From assembly GCA_013398295.1 (NCBI GenBank), contig VZSF01007706.1, positions 248,001 to 312,000 on the forward strand: a stretch of 64,000 nucleotides of DNA. Direction: 5' to 3'. Shown here one piece after another: positions 1 to 14,041 of this stretch. Source of the DNA: Chionis minor. Its lineage: Eukaryota; Chordata; Aves; Charadriiformes; Chionididae. The notes under the pieces were generated by a model. It had not been told where the DNA came from. It saw only the letters and a list, made by a program, of their open reading frames with translations, and did not search any database. The first letter of the stretch is position 1. Each line of letters opens with the position of its first letter. The position numbers and the translations under genes are program-made.

Positions 1-3000
1 TTATTAGACACATGAACATCTACAAAAGCTTCTCTGACAATGGCACATCAGCCCCTAAGTATCTTGGAAATTGGACAATTTTACACACTCATCCACTCTT
101 GTAATCCTTTTGCCACCTTCTTGTGTTTCATGCAGCAATTTTTTCATATCACTTCTTAACTTTGTACTTTCTTGCCTTCTCTTCTCTCTTGGCATTTTAA
201 TTTCTACCTCTGCTACCATCTATTTTATATACAACTTTGCCACTTTCTCCTATAGATGTCTAGTTTAATTTTACTTCATGCCTTTGGTAAAAAACATCCT
301 CTGTGAAATTTCTCCTTAACAGTACACCTAACTCAAAGAAGCAATTCACTAATGCCAGCTAACTTTAAGATGCTTAATGCTACAACAGTAACAAAGCAAG
401 TAACTAGTAATATAAAGCATATATATGTGTATAAACAAGTATAGCTGATTTTCTATTGTCCCTCTTCTTACAGTGATTTCACATTACAGTCTGTGTCATT
501 TGTGTGTCTTACAATGAGACTGAGTCTTCACTGGGGAAAAAAAAAATCATCGATCAACATATGCATTAAAATAATAACTTCTAATAAGTCATGCACAGGG
601 ACTACATAGAAAATTATCAAACACTTGACACCACAATTTTAAAGTCAACCATACATAAATATAAATAAACAATGTTTCATTCTTTCTTGATTGTTTTTGC
701 CTAGGATGCTCCTCTCTCATATATCACAGTATAATTTTGCTGAATTAACTATTAGAAATCTAAGTTTTCAAGAGTAAATGAAAAAAAAAGAAAAAAAGAA
801 AGTGCTAAACTAGAGAAAAATATTTTTATGTTGTTAGCCAGAGAAAAAAACCACGCGGATCATGTAGTGTACCCTGAGGCAGCAATAACTTAACTGCAGT
901 GGTTCACAACTGACTCAAAGAACAAAGTGAACTACCTGTTGATCCTCCATCAGTCTGTTCTGAACTAAACTTAATGTGCTTAATGTCACAGAGGGACATT
1001 TATGGACTGGCAAAAACACCTGGCTGGCCCTGTATCATTCTGAAATAGTAAGCGGTGACAGAAAGAGCAGTCAGTGGGCCGTGGCCCTCAGCCAGCATGT
1101 GTCCACTTCCAACCCAGGGGAAGTGGAAGGGCAAAAGGACTGCCTCCCTAGGAACCGTGTGCTTTAGAGGCTTTGATAAATAGGAAGTTTTGTCCTTGGA
1201 GTTCAAATTGACACACACCATCCATGACCTCAAAATGACAACAGCAATTTCTCCTCTGTTTGGTGGACTGTCCTGTTCCCTATGCCCCTAAGTAGCACCA
1301 TTACTAGGTTTTGTCTGTAACGTGTCAAAGTTTCTGTCCCTGTCAAAAATACCATCCACCTAGCTTTTTGCTCAGCTCTGCTGATGTTATAATTCCTGTA
1401 GGCACCCAGCAAGCTAGCCACTTTCTTTTTATCTGGTAAGTTTTTCACTCAGTCTATGGCTTAGCTTCGTAAATGCTACAGGAAGCATAAAGGACAGAGT
1501 AAGAGCAGGCAGCCATGACTACGGAAGAGGAAAGGAGGAATTGCCTCTGCTGGCACTTGTGCCAAACTAAATAACTACATGACCACGGCTTTAGACCATG
1601 ACCAAATCACAACACTAACCTGTGCACAGGTTCTTAATAATTGATCTCTACCTTCTGGATGGATTTTTAAGGTATACGCACATGAAGGAGCACAGCACAA
1701 CAAAACAAAACCCCAGGGGAAAGTTATTCAACAGCCTTCACAGGTGAGCTTCATACATAATGAAATTGCTTAAGAAAAATTGCAGAGCTCTTTTCTATCC
1801 ACAACAGAAAATACATATGTTCATTCATTTACATATTCATTTCACAGCTGTAAAATAAAGCAATATTTAATTACTCTAGTCAAAACATCAGTCTTATTTG
1901 GTAAGCACTGATGCACTTTTTTTTCTTATTAGAATGTGTTTGTTAAACACTAAATGTGACGGCAAAAACTATCATATCTATTTTATAAAAAGAACCCTAC
2001 ATTAAAGCCTATATAAATGCATCCCATAAAATACTTGGAATTTTTCCTTAAAAGAGGTACTAAAACTTCCCCCTTTAATTCATTAGCTTTCATTCAACTT
2101 TGATTGCTGCTATAAAATTCTGTTTCTTTTTTATGATACCATGGATCAGGTTTTTTGGCTTACCATAAAGGAAGCGAACATCAATCATTTGTATTATTCT
2201 ATCATGATCAGTGCTCAGAAGGGAACACTCAAGTAATTTTATTAAATCATGCATTATCTACAGCCTGTAGTTAAACAAAAACAAACCACTGAATCCAAAG
2301 CTCTAGTTATCAAAGAAATATGAATTGCCCTTTTCAATATGTATTATTAAGCATCCTGTACATAAAAACTCTACTACTGAAGCCAAAAATTACTCACATA
2401 AGATATGTTTAGGGATGAAGCACTAAGAAATTTCTGGCAGATGTGTTAATTCAGCATTTTTTCAATGATGGAATAAAATGGCCAGCACATGTATTAATCA
2501 TCTGATATTATCTTTTGTATAACGGCACGTCCTCCTCTCCCTTTAATTGTTGCTAGCTGAAATGGCATTTGAGCTGAGTAGAGACTTGAGGATTAAGGTC
2601 ATAACAACATACAACCAGAACTGCTTTGCCAGGTCTTCTGCTCAGTATATCTTGGCCACGACTCTCAAGGCTCCACTTCTGCTAAAAGTTGCAATCAAGA
2701 GACCCAGACAGTAAAGGATATTGAAATGACATACACTCTAAGAGTCACTTCCTAGCTTCTCGTGAAAGAACATTTGTGACCAATAAAATGTGTTTTCCTC
2801 CACATGGGAGTAGTGCTACTGACAGCTCACTCAGAGACGGTTCCTTGAGCTAGAATTCATACTTACATCTGTCCAGAAGTTTGGAGATGACTTCCTTCAC
2901 ATTTCTCCCTTTGTTTCAGTGAATGTAGTTCCCACACATGCTGCTGAATACCCAGTCCTGGGTATGACTTAGTTACTTCATACTGTATCATAACAAAGAG

Positions 3001-4490
3001 CAATGTAAATACTGCCAGTAACAATGCTAGCTTATTTCCACTGGGTCCCAAACTTTGGCTGCAAGTCTGTGGGACTAATAACATGGACTTTTCTGCACAT
3101 TCCTTGGGTGTGCATTTCAGTTAAATTTAATTATCTCTAGCTGTCAGACTTGAAATAAAGACATGCAAGCACAGCTCCACATTCAAAACATACGCTATTG
3201 AAGAGACAAAAGGGGTTAAAACCAGGGAAAATGAATGTTTTGGGCTATATCTCTAGACAAATTGAAACATTATAATTAAATGCATTTATCCTCTTGCCTG
3301 CAAAGAGATACTGTGCTAAGAAATTTGTGAAAATGCAAGAAAGTCCCGAGTAGACCTAAATAGCCAATTAGTTGCTTGCATATTTAAAAAATGTTGACAG
3401 AGGAAACAACCTAACTTCAACCCCTGGAGACATACCAAGAAACTTTACCTCTAAAAGCATATGACTACCTGGAGATAAGAGCTGGGAAAGAACCATTCAT
3501 ATTAGAAGCAGTGAAATACTGCCCAAAGTCATCCTATAGAATGCTGCCTCTAAGAAGCATTTTCTTACGGGAAAGCTATGGCAGCGTTCAGTTTCTGCGA
3601 CACCTAGTCTGATGTTACAGGAAGATTTGCAGCAGTAGCTATCTTCCCAAATTTTTCATGGGCTACACATATCCATACTGTCTTTTTGAGCTGTTTCAGA
3701 TCAATCTTTGTTTTCTGTGCCGGTTGGCTCGGAGTGACTCACATCCATACTGTTCTTTGCAAACTCTGCTTAGAGTTGCCTGGTCAAACTCACCACCACG
3801 TGGCATTAAAGTAGTCTGTGTCTTGGTAGCTATACCACAGGAACTCACCCGTAGGCATCTTTAGTACATTTGCGTATAGCACATCTTTAACTGCTCAACA
3901 ACCATTGGGCTTTGTCTAGGGACGCTTGTGCTGTATCGCACAGGGGCTGGGGAGTGGTATGGTACCATGGACTGAAGATGATCCAGGGCACAGGTGCTCA
4001 GAATGAAGGAAGGATTGGTGCAACGTGAACCACAAAGACAGTAAGAGTAGTTAGGAGTGTACTGAATCCATGTATCAGTCCTCTACAGGTCTGTAATACA
4101 AACAAAATACAGTATCAGTGCAATGTGAGGGACATATGCTGTCCCATCTTACAAGATCTATTTGTTTTGCAAAAGATATGCCAAATACTGAACCAACCTC
4201 TAATACACATTATTCTTTTTCTAGACATTCTGAATTGAAAAGGAAACAAAGGTGTTGAGGTTTGTTTTAACATGGGTATTTTGGCAATACAATGAAGACT
4301 TACACACAACATTTATCTTCTGAGAAGATTTTTAAAATGCTTTCCACATGATTTGGGGAAAAATTCAAGTTACAAGGACACCCCCATGGTCAACACTAAA
4401 ACATCAGCAACCTGCAAGACTAACAGAAGGTCACATGGTCCTGAAGTGTTAAGAGCAGAAGCGGGAACACAAAATTCAGCCCCTACAAAA
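1..4490. other. Gene-free AT-rich stretch
   Basis: I see no convincing gene. Open frames are short, lack recognisable domains and occur on both strands without codon-like constraint. Low-complexity content is limited to a purine A/G tract at 781-802 and two A/C-rich patches at about 1697-1714 and 2273-2288. The rest looks unique. No transposon, tRNA or rRNA was recognised. Confidence 0.6.
781..802 (+). repeat. A-rich purine tract
   Basis: Nine A, then G, then seven A, then GAAAG. It is a simple A/G low-complexity tract with no associated element visible. Confidence 0.85.
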
Positions 4491-4570
4491 GATGCTTTTT
4501 GAGTTTGTGCGTTTTTTGGAGATTTTGGTTTGTGGGTTTGGTTTTGGTTCTCGGTTTGTTTTTTTTTGTT
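4491..4570. repeat. G/T-rich low-complexity tract
   Basis: A run made almost entirely of T and G in short TTTGG, TTTTGG and TTTG steps, leading directly into the T13/G14 junction. Read on the minus strand it has the same A/C-rich flavour as the patches at 6841 and 18051. The 93-codon frame that begins at 4492 is a by-product of this composition. Confidence 0.8.
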
Positions 4571-4571
4571 G

Positions 4572-4598
4572 TTTTTTTTTTTTTGGGGGGGGGGGGGG
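4572..4598. repeat. T13-G14 homopolymer junction
   Basis: Thirteen T are followed without interruption by fourteen G. This is the longest G run in the window. On the minus strand it reads C14 then A13. Such a junction is highly prone to length change and to sequencing or assembly error, so the exact lengths should be treated with caution. Confidence 0.9.
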
Positions 4599-4599
4599 A

Positions 4600-6840
4600 G
4601 AGACTACAGTAATTGACCGTAGGAAAAAGTTTTTAAAGTTACCTAGAAAAGGCAAGCTTGTTTTCCAATTATGGTTGGCATTGACAATACTGAATCACTT
4701 GCAAATTCTGTTAGGAATTAATCATCTTTTTCCCCCTCTCACCATGTTCTTATGCTTACCTCTCCATCCATAATGAAATAGCTAATACTTACTGAGACTA
4801 TCTAGTGGTAAAGGTAGCAAAAGAAAACCAAATGAACAAAATATTTTGAGATATTTTATAAAATTCTATGACTAGTGATGGAGTAAGCAAAGCAGTATTT
4901 TGAAGATGGAACTCAAAAGCTATTACTGGTAAGAGTTTCTCTTATTTATTTGTATCTTTATATATTAAGTCTACATAAGTCAGTAAAAGAGAAAAAAAGA
5001 AAAAAAAAGAATATTGTAAACATAAATAACCAGAAATTATTAAATACTTAATCTTCTGTAATGGCACATATTGGACATCTGGAGGGAAAGGTTCCAAGGT
5101 GCACCTTGCATCACCACTGTTCCTTGTTTATGATTAGGCATAGAAAAAACTGCTGTTGCTCCCTGCCTGTGCAGAGTTCCCTCACTCTTTCATTTATTGG
5201 TTCAGAGTTCACTGCATACAGGGGAAAGATTGCCAGACAGATAAGAGATGAGAGAGCTAAGGGACAAAAGTTCATGTGTGCAAGCACAACCATGCCATAC
5301 TTTAAGGCTGGTGGGGATGTCCCTAGCCAAGGATTCCAGCCCAATGGAGTGCGTTTCCTCTTCCAGGAAGTATCACCCGCTCCCTCTGCTGGGCTTCGTG
5401 TCGGTATGTGCATCGTTATGCTTAGCACAGGAGGGAAATAAAGACTGAAAGAAACAGTTATGAAGATCTGAACCTCACTGTAACCACAGAAAGACTTGCC
5501 CCATCCACAAGCGTTGGACCCATCTCTCCTATGTTTTTCTTGAAAAAGTTTGAGACAGTCGGACCTTCTCCCTTCTCCCTTCCTCTGACCTGCCCCAGTT
5601 TATTATGCAGGTATGGCATATTTTGGCAAAACAGATAGTCTTGCTAGTACAGTACTGAGCAGCAGCAATAAGCAAACCTTCTCTCCTACCTACTGAATTC
5701 TGAAAACTTGCCTCAGAAGTAAGTCAAGATTTTTATTTTAATATCCATGAAATAGAATAAAGTATCAAGATTGAAGTTAGCCTTGCCTTCAGCAGGAGAG
5801 GTTGAACTAGTTGCCAAATACTGAAGTTTGAACATACTTCATCTTATACGCATATGTTCCAACTACAAAGACATGGGAAAACAATCTCCCTTTTCCCCAC
5901 ATGTTGCAGCTCATTAATCCCAATTCTCTGCTTGTCACCTGACCAAAAAGAAGATACTCGCTAGCTTTCACATTTCAAGACCTAGTGTCTGAGAAAAAAA
6001 GACAGTATCTATATACTTTACCACATTTGAATTAAGGAAGATCATTTTCCTTGAGAGGCATTCTACACTATAGCATTAGTAAACATAATTCTGCTGAGAC
6101 CATTTTTATCACTTCATAATGCTCCACCTGACCCTGCCTAAAGTCCTGGTACTGTACATGCAATTCTTACAAGAGCTTAGATTTATACCTTATCATATAA
6201 ATTTCAGCATTTAAATCAGAATAGATGGAATTTGAAATAGCTTACAGTTAATTTGAAAGTACACAGCCTATTAAGCTAAGAAACTTCTTGAAATGTTTTT
6301 AGGAAATAAGGTAATCTTATTTTGGCCTTCCTTATTTTGACTTAATTTAAATATGCAGTAATAAGTTTCTATTCTAGAGCTAGAAATTATAGCCTGTATA
6401 TACATAGAGTTACGACTACTTAGCTCATGGGAAAATAGCTAGGGAGTATAAATATTGTCTCATATTTGCTCCTGAAAGAATAAGAATATAATGAGTTGAA
6501 AAATTAATATCTTAAATACAGGAGAGAGACAGCCTCCACAAAGGGTCCAAGATGCTAGAAAGCAGCAGTCAGATTAACTGTAGTCTCATCACTTGTCATG
6601 TTTCTAAAAAGAGTTACTGTCAGATAGAAATTAATTATTTTTATTGTAATATCAGTGGATCTTGCTTTACAGTACTGACGTCTTGCTAGATGGTCAATAG
6701 GTCACACACATCTAAGAATGTCCTTGCATCTATTTAGAATGCTTGTGCATAAAGCTCATTTATCATGCCTGGGTAAAAAGCAGGTCTTCAATCCTGCTCT
6801 TGTCTTTTTAATTAAAAAAGAAATAATAATTAAAAAAATC
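4600..6840. other. Gene-free AT-rich stretch
   Basis: Unique sequence with an A/G tract at 4984-5010 and a pyrimidine-rich patch near 5560-5600. Overlapping frames on both strands around 5061-5448 (up to 126 codons) share the same bases and show no recognisable protein. They are best explained by slightly higher GC and fewer chance stops. Confidence 0.55.
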
Positions 6841-6932
6841 AAAGAAAAAACCCCACATAAAACACCAAACAAAAAACCCCAAACCAAAAAAAGGCACAAA
6901 ACAAAACAAAAAAAAACCACTACAACCCTCAA
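6841..6932 (+). repeat. A/C-rich low-complexity tract
   Basis: About 90 bases consisting almost only of A and C, with repeated AAAAACCCC and AAACC steps. It is the largest member, together with 18051-18138, of a set of similar tracts in this window. A lysine/threonine/proline-rich frame crossing it (6718-7089) is a translation of this tract and not a gene. Confidence 0.85.
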
Positions 6933-9871
6933 TCTGTATGGACTGGATAGAAATATATACAGAATTTGCCAGATCTCCCTCTTTATTGGCCCGCATACAT
7001 ACAGCTATCTATGCTTTCATTTGCATCTCTCTGCTCCCAGTAGTAACTTCAGCACTAGAGAGTTTTCTATTAAAGGCGAGCACTGCTGATTGATTGCTGC
7101 CTGGCTTCCCCCATCGCTCCCCATTCCAAGCCGTTCATACGGGCTCATTGCTTCCTTCCATCACCTTAGCCTGAATGCCTGAAGCAATGTATCCGTATCT
7201 CAGCTTCAGATCAGATTTTCAGGGAGCAAAGGACCTAATTAAATCAACTGGAAAAGGAGTCTAATCAATAGCAAGCTATAAACTCCCACCTTTGTTTTAT
7301 CTGTAAGTACATAAATTAGAAAAGAAAAGTTGAATGCAGGAAAAGAGATTGAGAAAAGCTCTATCCAATCTACACTATTCAATGCTTCCATTAAATTAAG
7401 CCTCAAACTATTAAAAAGAATAGCCTGAATTTCAATCAGGAAAGGCAATATTCATTATATGCTTTAATTGAGGCAGGTGAAAACCGTATGATTTTTTCCT
7501 GTTTTCAGCTTTTCTTTTCAGCCTGCAGTTCCTCCTCTTTTACAAACCTTTCCTTCAACTATTCAAGGTACAAAATTCTTTTCAATTTCCAGTATATCCT
7601 AGATATGCTTTAACTGCATACTGCAATCTCTGCCTTTGCCCATTCAGTTTTGAATGCAACATAATAGATGCACATTCTTCTCAAATATGCCTCCATTATT
7701 CACATTTTTCACTGTAATATTTTTTTAAATACCGCATGTGCTGTGTTACTTCAATGAGCTCCACAGTGCATGGGCTTTTCTGTACTGTTAAAAGGGGCTT
7801 TGGCAGTCCAAACAGCATTGATAACCATAAGTACCACATTCATTTCCTCTTTGCATGAAAGTTGTCAGGTTTTCTCATCTGCTCACATTGTTCTTTCCGT
7901 CCAAAGCCTTTATAAGCCGCAGGCTGCTTTCCTATTTTGCTTAACACCATGTTTACAGGCTTCTCTTCTGGAGCACCCAAGGCTGAACTGGTGAGCACCC
8001 ATTGCAATGACACAGCTACATACACACATGTTCTACGTTATGTGCCATACTGCACCTCAGGCATGTTTGGTCTCAAGCAATGTCTTAAAGAGGGCATTTT
8101 TAAAAAGCATGGACTCCACTTTGCTTATAGATTTATATAGAGGGCATAACTGAATACTGAACTTCCAAGTCCATCCTGCGGTGTCTGCTTTGCTCATTTT
8201 AATCTGCTTGCAAAGTACTAGGCACACTTTCACGTCACACTGTGTGCTGATACCTTCATATGTAAAATAAAAAGAGGGGATGAGATTCCATATTTCTGAA
8301 GTGACACACAGCATTTATCAAAAGAACTCTCTACCCTGGCTCTGCAGCTGGCTTTCCACACATGTATATGCTGACCGGCTTCTTGGTATCTCTCCTATCT
8401 TTCTTCATGTAACCAGAATTCTCCTCAAATCCCATGGGAGCAGATATATCTGAATGTAGTTTTCACTTTTGTTTAAACCAAACACTAAACTGACATGGAA
8501 ATGACAGTAAAAGTATATCTTAATAGGTGAATATAACCTATGCATGATATAAATTTTTTTTTGGTAATACCTGCCTAAACCAAAATGAATAAACTGACTC
8601 CTTTATTCCCCTGGTTTCCTTCAAAACAAGATTTATGTAATCATATGCCATATACGCTGAATCCGAGACCATAATAGGTGTTGAATGAGTTCGTAAACTG
8701 TAACCAAATTTGAGAGGTGGGGTTTCAGAGATAAAATTCTACACGTCCACACGGTGGAAATGGGCACCTGAACAGAGATATCCATTAGTGATCTCACTGA
8801 AGGGCAGCCAGCAGCAGGAGCTCTCCCTGCCAAACATCCCACCTGCATGAGCCAGCCAGTTAATTAACACATCTGAGCTCAGGGCAATCCAGTACTCACT
8901 TGAGCTGTCAAAACTTCAGGTAGGGAATGCTGGACTAGGTACCTGTCAGGTAACTAAAAGTACTCTGGAAGCATGAGGCTAAATTCGGAGGTGGAGCTGG
9001 GGTGACTGAGCTGCAACAGGAGAAACAAAACCCTGGAAGAACATGCTTGATTTCCCTACAAAAACCCCTTAATATGATGTTTGCCAAGGAAAAAAAGGCA
9101 AGTAATGTTCTCAAAGGAACATTATTATACTGGTGACAGCCAGCAATTCACCTTTCCCACCATCCTTAACTCTGCAAGGAACCTGCAACGAGACACAAAT
9201 CCAAATCTGTAACCATCTATCACTACAGGAGTTAAAATTTTTATTGTAAAAAAAAAACTTAAGAAATTTTAGATATGGAATGGATGCCAGATGTTGGTTT
9301 TATTAAAACAGATTATTCCAAAGAGCATGCACTGCATGGCATTGAATCAGTATTTTTTTCAAGCTGTTACTCATCTCCAAAACACTTTGGAACGCCATTC
9401 CTCTCTGCCCTACAAATCACCGACTTGCATGAAGCTTGGATGAGTATTTTCTCCTCTTCCTACATCACACTAATATGAGTGTCTATATTAAAAAAGTGAT
9501 GTGGGGAAATAGAAGTTACATTTTAAGCCCTGCTTACTTAATTAAAAATAAAAGACTCAAGATGCTCCCACAAAAGCTACATTTTATTTCTGGTTATATC
9601 CATGCCATTTGGATATACATTTTCAGAAAGAGAAAAAACAGAGACTTGCCCTTAGTTTCTAGATTTTTTTTAATGTAATGAAAAATAATGGTTTAGAAAA
9701 CCATAAGAAAATATTACTTAAAATTTAAAATCAGATTTACTTAGTATCCTCTCTGCGCGAGCATTTTGAAGTCATCACTCGCTTTAACTTTGCCTTATGT
9801 TAATGACAGATAATTACTATCTCTAGAATGTTTAATAAATGTCTCTTCCCAAAACTTACCCTATATCTGAG

Positions 9872-9899
9872 TATATACATATATATATATACACACACA
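9872..9899. repeat. TA/CA microsatellite
   Basis: A short alternating TA run (with a TACA interruption) passes into ACACACACA. It is a compound dinucleotide repeat. Confidence 0.9.
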
Positions 9900-12894
9900 G
9901 AAGGTTGTGTATGCATCAGATGATACTGAACAGTATAAATCCCGTACTAATGTTTTTAAGCAAAATATAACAATGAAGTATAAATTTACATCAGACTCAC
10001 AACTGACAAAGAGAAGAAATAATTTAAGGGAACATTATTGTCTTCAGTAGATTACATGTGAGTTTTGAAAACTTAGAGCCACTGGACCCATGCAAAATTT
10101 TTTCCCTTTGGCAAAACAAATTGGAATATAGCACACCTGAAACAACCCCTTCAACTCCCAAACTGGTAGCTATTGAAAATGAATTGATGTACCTGTAAAC
10201 TGCTTCACTTTGCAAATAAAGAGTTAAAATTAATTCTTTAGCTACTTTCTTTTTTGACAAGTTTGAGCTATGAAGAAAAGCTGCACTGGCAATAAAAATG
10301 GGGGAAAAAGAATATATTTAAAATTATATATTGTTATGTGCATGAAGTACCCTGTGTTTTTTTCAAGTTACAGTAAACAATAAGGCAGTAAAACTCTATC
10401 AGTTGGCCATATCTCACAGACTACATGATTATATTGGAAAGAATTGAGTTTGCATCTTGATAATTTCATTAATAGTAGAAACAAAGAGCCACTTTACATA
10501 AACAATTTTAATGCTGGGTTTTCTTTCTCAGCTTTGTCTCATGTCTTCAGATAGAAATGCCTGTGGAAAGGAGGCTCTCTTCTACTTACTGATCATCAGC
10601 TATTTTTTATTTTGGGTCCTGTTTGCAACTAAGCCTTGAGGCACTAACAAGTTGTAAGAAGCAACTTCTTATATACCCCTACACTGAACACGTACTGTGT
10701 ATATTCAGCTTGAAAGCTGCAAAAATTTTAAAGGAAAGTAATTCTTTGGTCTTTTGATCCAAAGACAGTAACAGGGAGAATCTTCCAAGCATATGTCCCT
10801 AAAAAAACCCAAAACTAACTAAACAAAAGTTTTAAATGCAGAGAAAAGGTCTTTGAGGAGCAGAGAGTCTAAAATTCTAAGTATTCAGAAAAATATACTA
10901 TTTTGAAATGAATATTTTATGACAGTAGTTCACAAAAATGCCAAAATGGACTGTAGCTGTTTACATTTATATAAATATAGTTGCTAATTTATAAATGTGG
11001 TTAACAAAAGGCAGTGTAGCTAAATCAAATCTGGTTTAAGCCCACTAATTTCCATGTTCTGTTGATGCTTTGGCTGCATTTTTTATTTTAACAAAGTAAC
11101 TTCTTAATGTCTGCTGTTAGCTACTGTTAAATGACCAGCTTTCTACCACATCTGGCTTCTAATTACATAGAAAGAGCAGCTGCTCAGATGCGCTCTACCA
11201 TTCGAGACAGGAGATGTTCTCTTCCCTTACAAATATATCAGCACTATGCATCATTTATGTTTTATAACAGCCAAAACCTCTTCAAAATTCTGTTTCTCTA
11301 TTCCTAGCAGCTGGGTTGGGGTTGCATTAACCTGATGAGCCTTTACAAGATGCACGGAAGAGCAAAACGACTCTACGTGGATGAAAATGAAAGTCCTCCT
11401 GGAGTACCAGTCTGAACCCGATAAGCACTGAATGCTTACAAGGCCTGTTGAAGTCAAAAGGATGTACAGATGCTCAGCAGTGCTAATTCTGAGGCTTTGT
11501 GGCCTCGGGTCATTAAGAAACTGATAAAGTAGACTAATTTGAAACAAATCTGAAGCCTTAAAATAAATCTCAACCCGCTTAATATCTGTGATTGCTGTGG
11601 TTTAAGGAATGGAACAGGGACACTCGAGTTCCTGAATCCTTCAAGTAAGCAGAACGATGACAAAGATGACATGAACAGATGAGGGTATTTTTCACTTTGT
11701 ATTTTAAAAATGAATCCTGCCCAAAGAATTTTTAATATTATATCTCCAAATCAAAGATGAGAAAATGGACTGACGCACATGTAACTAGTATCTTGGTTTG
11801 GTTTTTCTTGTTTGGGGTAATATTTAACCTTGATATTTAGGCAATACTTGATCAGACGGAAAAATTAAAAATAATAATATTTTTTTAAAAAAACAAACTC
11901 TGCAGCATACTGGTGTTTTCTCACAGCCTAGACATATCCTCCCAGTTCTTTTTAAATCTTCCAGAATCAAATCCTAAGAATTTTGGTGCCTTCAAATAGG
12001 TATTAAAATTTCTGCCTATTAAAAACTAAGCCTATAAATCCTAATGTAACTATTCTTCTGTGTTCACCTGACACATATACATAATATAGGCATGCATTTA
12101 TTTTACTATTTTACATATTGCAAAGTAAAAATGCAGTAATTTGTTATTATGATCACTGTACTTACATAAATACTACATCTATTTAAGTATGATCTTAACT
12201 TTCATTAGTACACATGATGGTTTAACAGAAGAATTTTAGAAGCTACGGCTTGGAATAGATACCATCACCTCAGGCTTACGAATTCAAAGGAAACATACTG
12301 TTTGTTTTTCAAATTTTTAATCTGTTTTTCAAAATGAGTTTGGAATTATTACTCTGTATTTACTCATTAAAAGCTTCCAGTAAGGCTTATTTAAAGATAA
12401 GGTCTGTGTTGTCTGATGCTGAGCATCTTTATTATCCTCAACCAACTATGCAAGAAGCTCGGCACTGCAAATGGCAGGGGTAGGTGGTACCTCTCCCTTT
12501 CTCACAGCGGCTCTCAAATATCCTTCAACTTTGTCCCACAGAGCAATATTTTAAGAATGGGAAATTTCAAGAGTTCTTTACATTCAGTATTGTAATATTT
12601 CACTTCAACATCTGCAAGGCTAAAATAAATGATTAATATCCCTGTGCAAATTATGATTGTCTGTAGGATGTTGATATTTAGAGATCTAGATGCCAGAGAC
12701 GCTAGATTGTGATGATTTTTCCATTTCTCATGGATTATGGAACAGCTGTCAGATGGTAACAACTTACACTAACTATTAAGCTAGTCTGCATTTGAACTGG
12801 TGACCTAGCAGTGAAATGTTCTCTCTCTCATGATCTTTCATTCTCTCATTAACAAGACCCCTGAGCCTTTCACTTCCCTCCAAATAGATCTACC

Positions 12895-12910
12895 TTTTTT
12901 TTTTTTTTTT
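12895..12910. repeat. T16 homopolymer
   Basis: Sixteen consecutive T, followed by AAAG. On the minus strand it could be the poly-A tail of an old retrocopy, but I recognise no element body next to it. Confidence 0.85.
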
Positions 12911-14014
12911 AAAGTCAAAAGCATGTGTTTTCTAGATTATCCAGTAAAATAACCCTGACTGTCTTTCAGACACCCATGACCAGGGACAGAACAATTGCTG
13001 GCTGCCTAGAGACTTAATTACAACATGGAAAATGTAAAAGGCAATAAAGAGTAGATACAATCTACCACATAGCTAAGATACTGATTGCAAATAATTTGAA
13101 GGCTAAAAGTCAAAATTAGGACAAGAAGGTAAAGCATAATGCTACATAAGTATACATATACACACACACTTGCACCACTGAGATTAAACAAGTGTAGAGT
13201 TCACCCTGACAGAGAAGCACTAAACTGAAAGAAACAATATATCGATATATCTGCCAAAATGCCACAGTGAATGAACTACTCCTACTACAAATACCACTGG
13301 TTTTTTTTCTTGCTTTCCAAGTCCTGCAACATTATTAACAAACTGATACCTCTTAAAGACTCAACAAACTCCTGCAGGATTTTACTGAACACACCCTGAG
13401 GCAATGGATGTTGTAGGACTATAAACATCACAGAAAGATACGCTAGCAAGTCGAAAAAACCCCAAACCCAAGCACCATCAAAAGACAGAAAACTGTCAAA
13501 GTGACTACATATTTATACACTAGAGATGCAGAAAACTAGAAACCACACAAAAGAGGAATTGGTAGCAAGCACTTAATCCTCAATGCAATGAAGGGTGGAT
13601 GACAGCCAAACAACCAGGAGCAAGAAACATAAAACTAAACTATCATTAAGAAAGGACAGAAAAGATATCAAGCATTTAGCAGCCCTAAATCAGAACAGTT
13701 TTCAGACCATTCTTCTTAACACAATGGGCAAGTAGGGAAGTGGAAACTGAAAAGGGAAAAAAAAAATTCACAGCACTTAGCTATACTTAAAAGACCTGGC
13801 ATAGCTAATTCCATGGATACGCAAGACTAAACAGGAGTCAGCGTAGAACAGTAGCACAAAAGTAAGTTATAAGTTCTAAAACATACTTTTCTCAATTTTT
13901 TTTGCAAAAACAACTGAAATAAAGAACCAGTTAGGGGCCTCTGTTCTTTTTATAATCAGATTTTTTTAAAGAAGATTAAAAAGAAGTTCACAACCAATAG
14001 ATCACAACTACATC

Positions 14015-14041
14015 TATATACATACATATATACATACATAC
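14015..14041. repeat. TA/TACA microsatellite
   Basis: TATATACATACATATATACATACATAC-type alternation, a compound TA and TACA repeat. Confidence 0.85.

Larger units (their letters stand above)
6935..13450. other. Gene-free AT-rich stretch
   Basis: Mostly unique sequence. It contains an A/C patch at 10800-10828, a G/T patch at 11793-11818, a TA/CA microsatellite at 9872-9899, a T16 run at 12895-12910 and a 10-bp palindrome GTTAATTAAC at 8859-8868. The palindrome resembles a homeodomain (HNF1-type) half-site pair but is common by chance in AT-rich DNA. No gene or transposon was recognised. Confidence 0.55.

Noticed and set aside
6718..7089. Lysine/threonine-rich 123-codon frame
   Set aside because: Its central part is the A/C-rich low-complexity tract at 6841-6932; the flanks are not protein-like.
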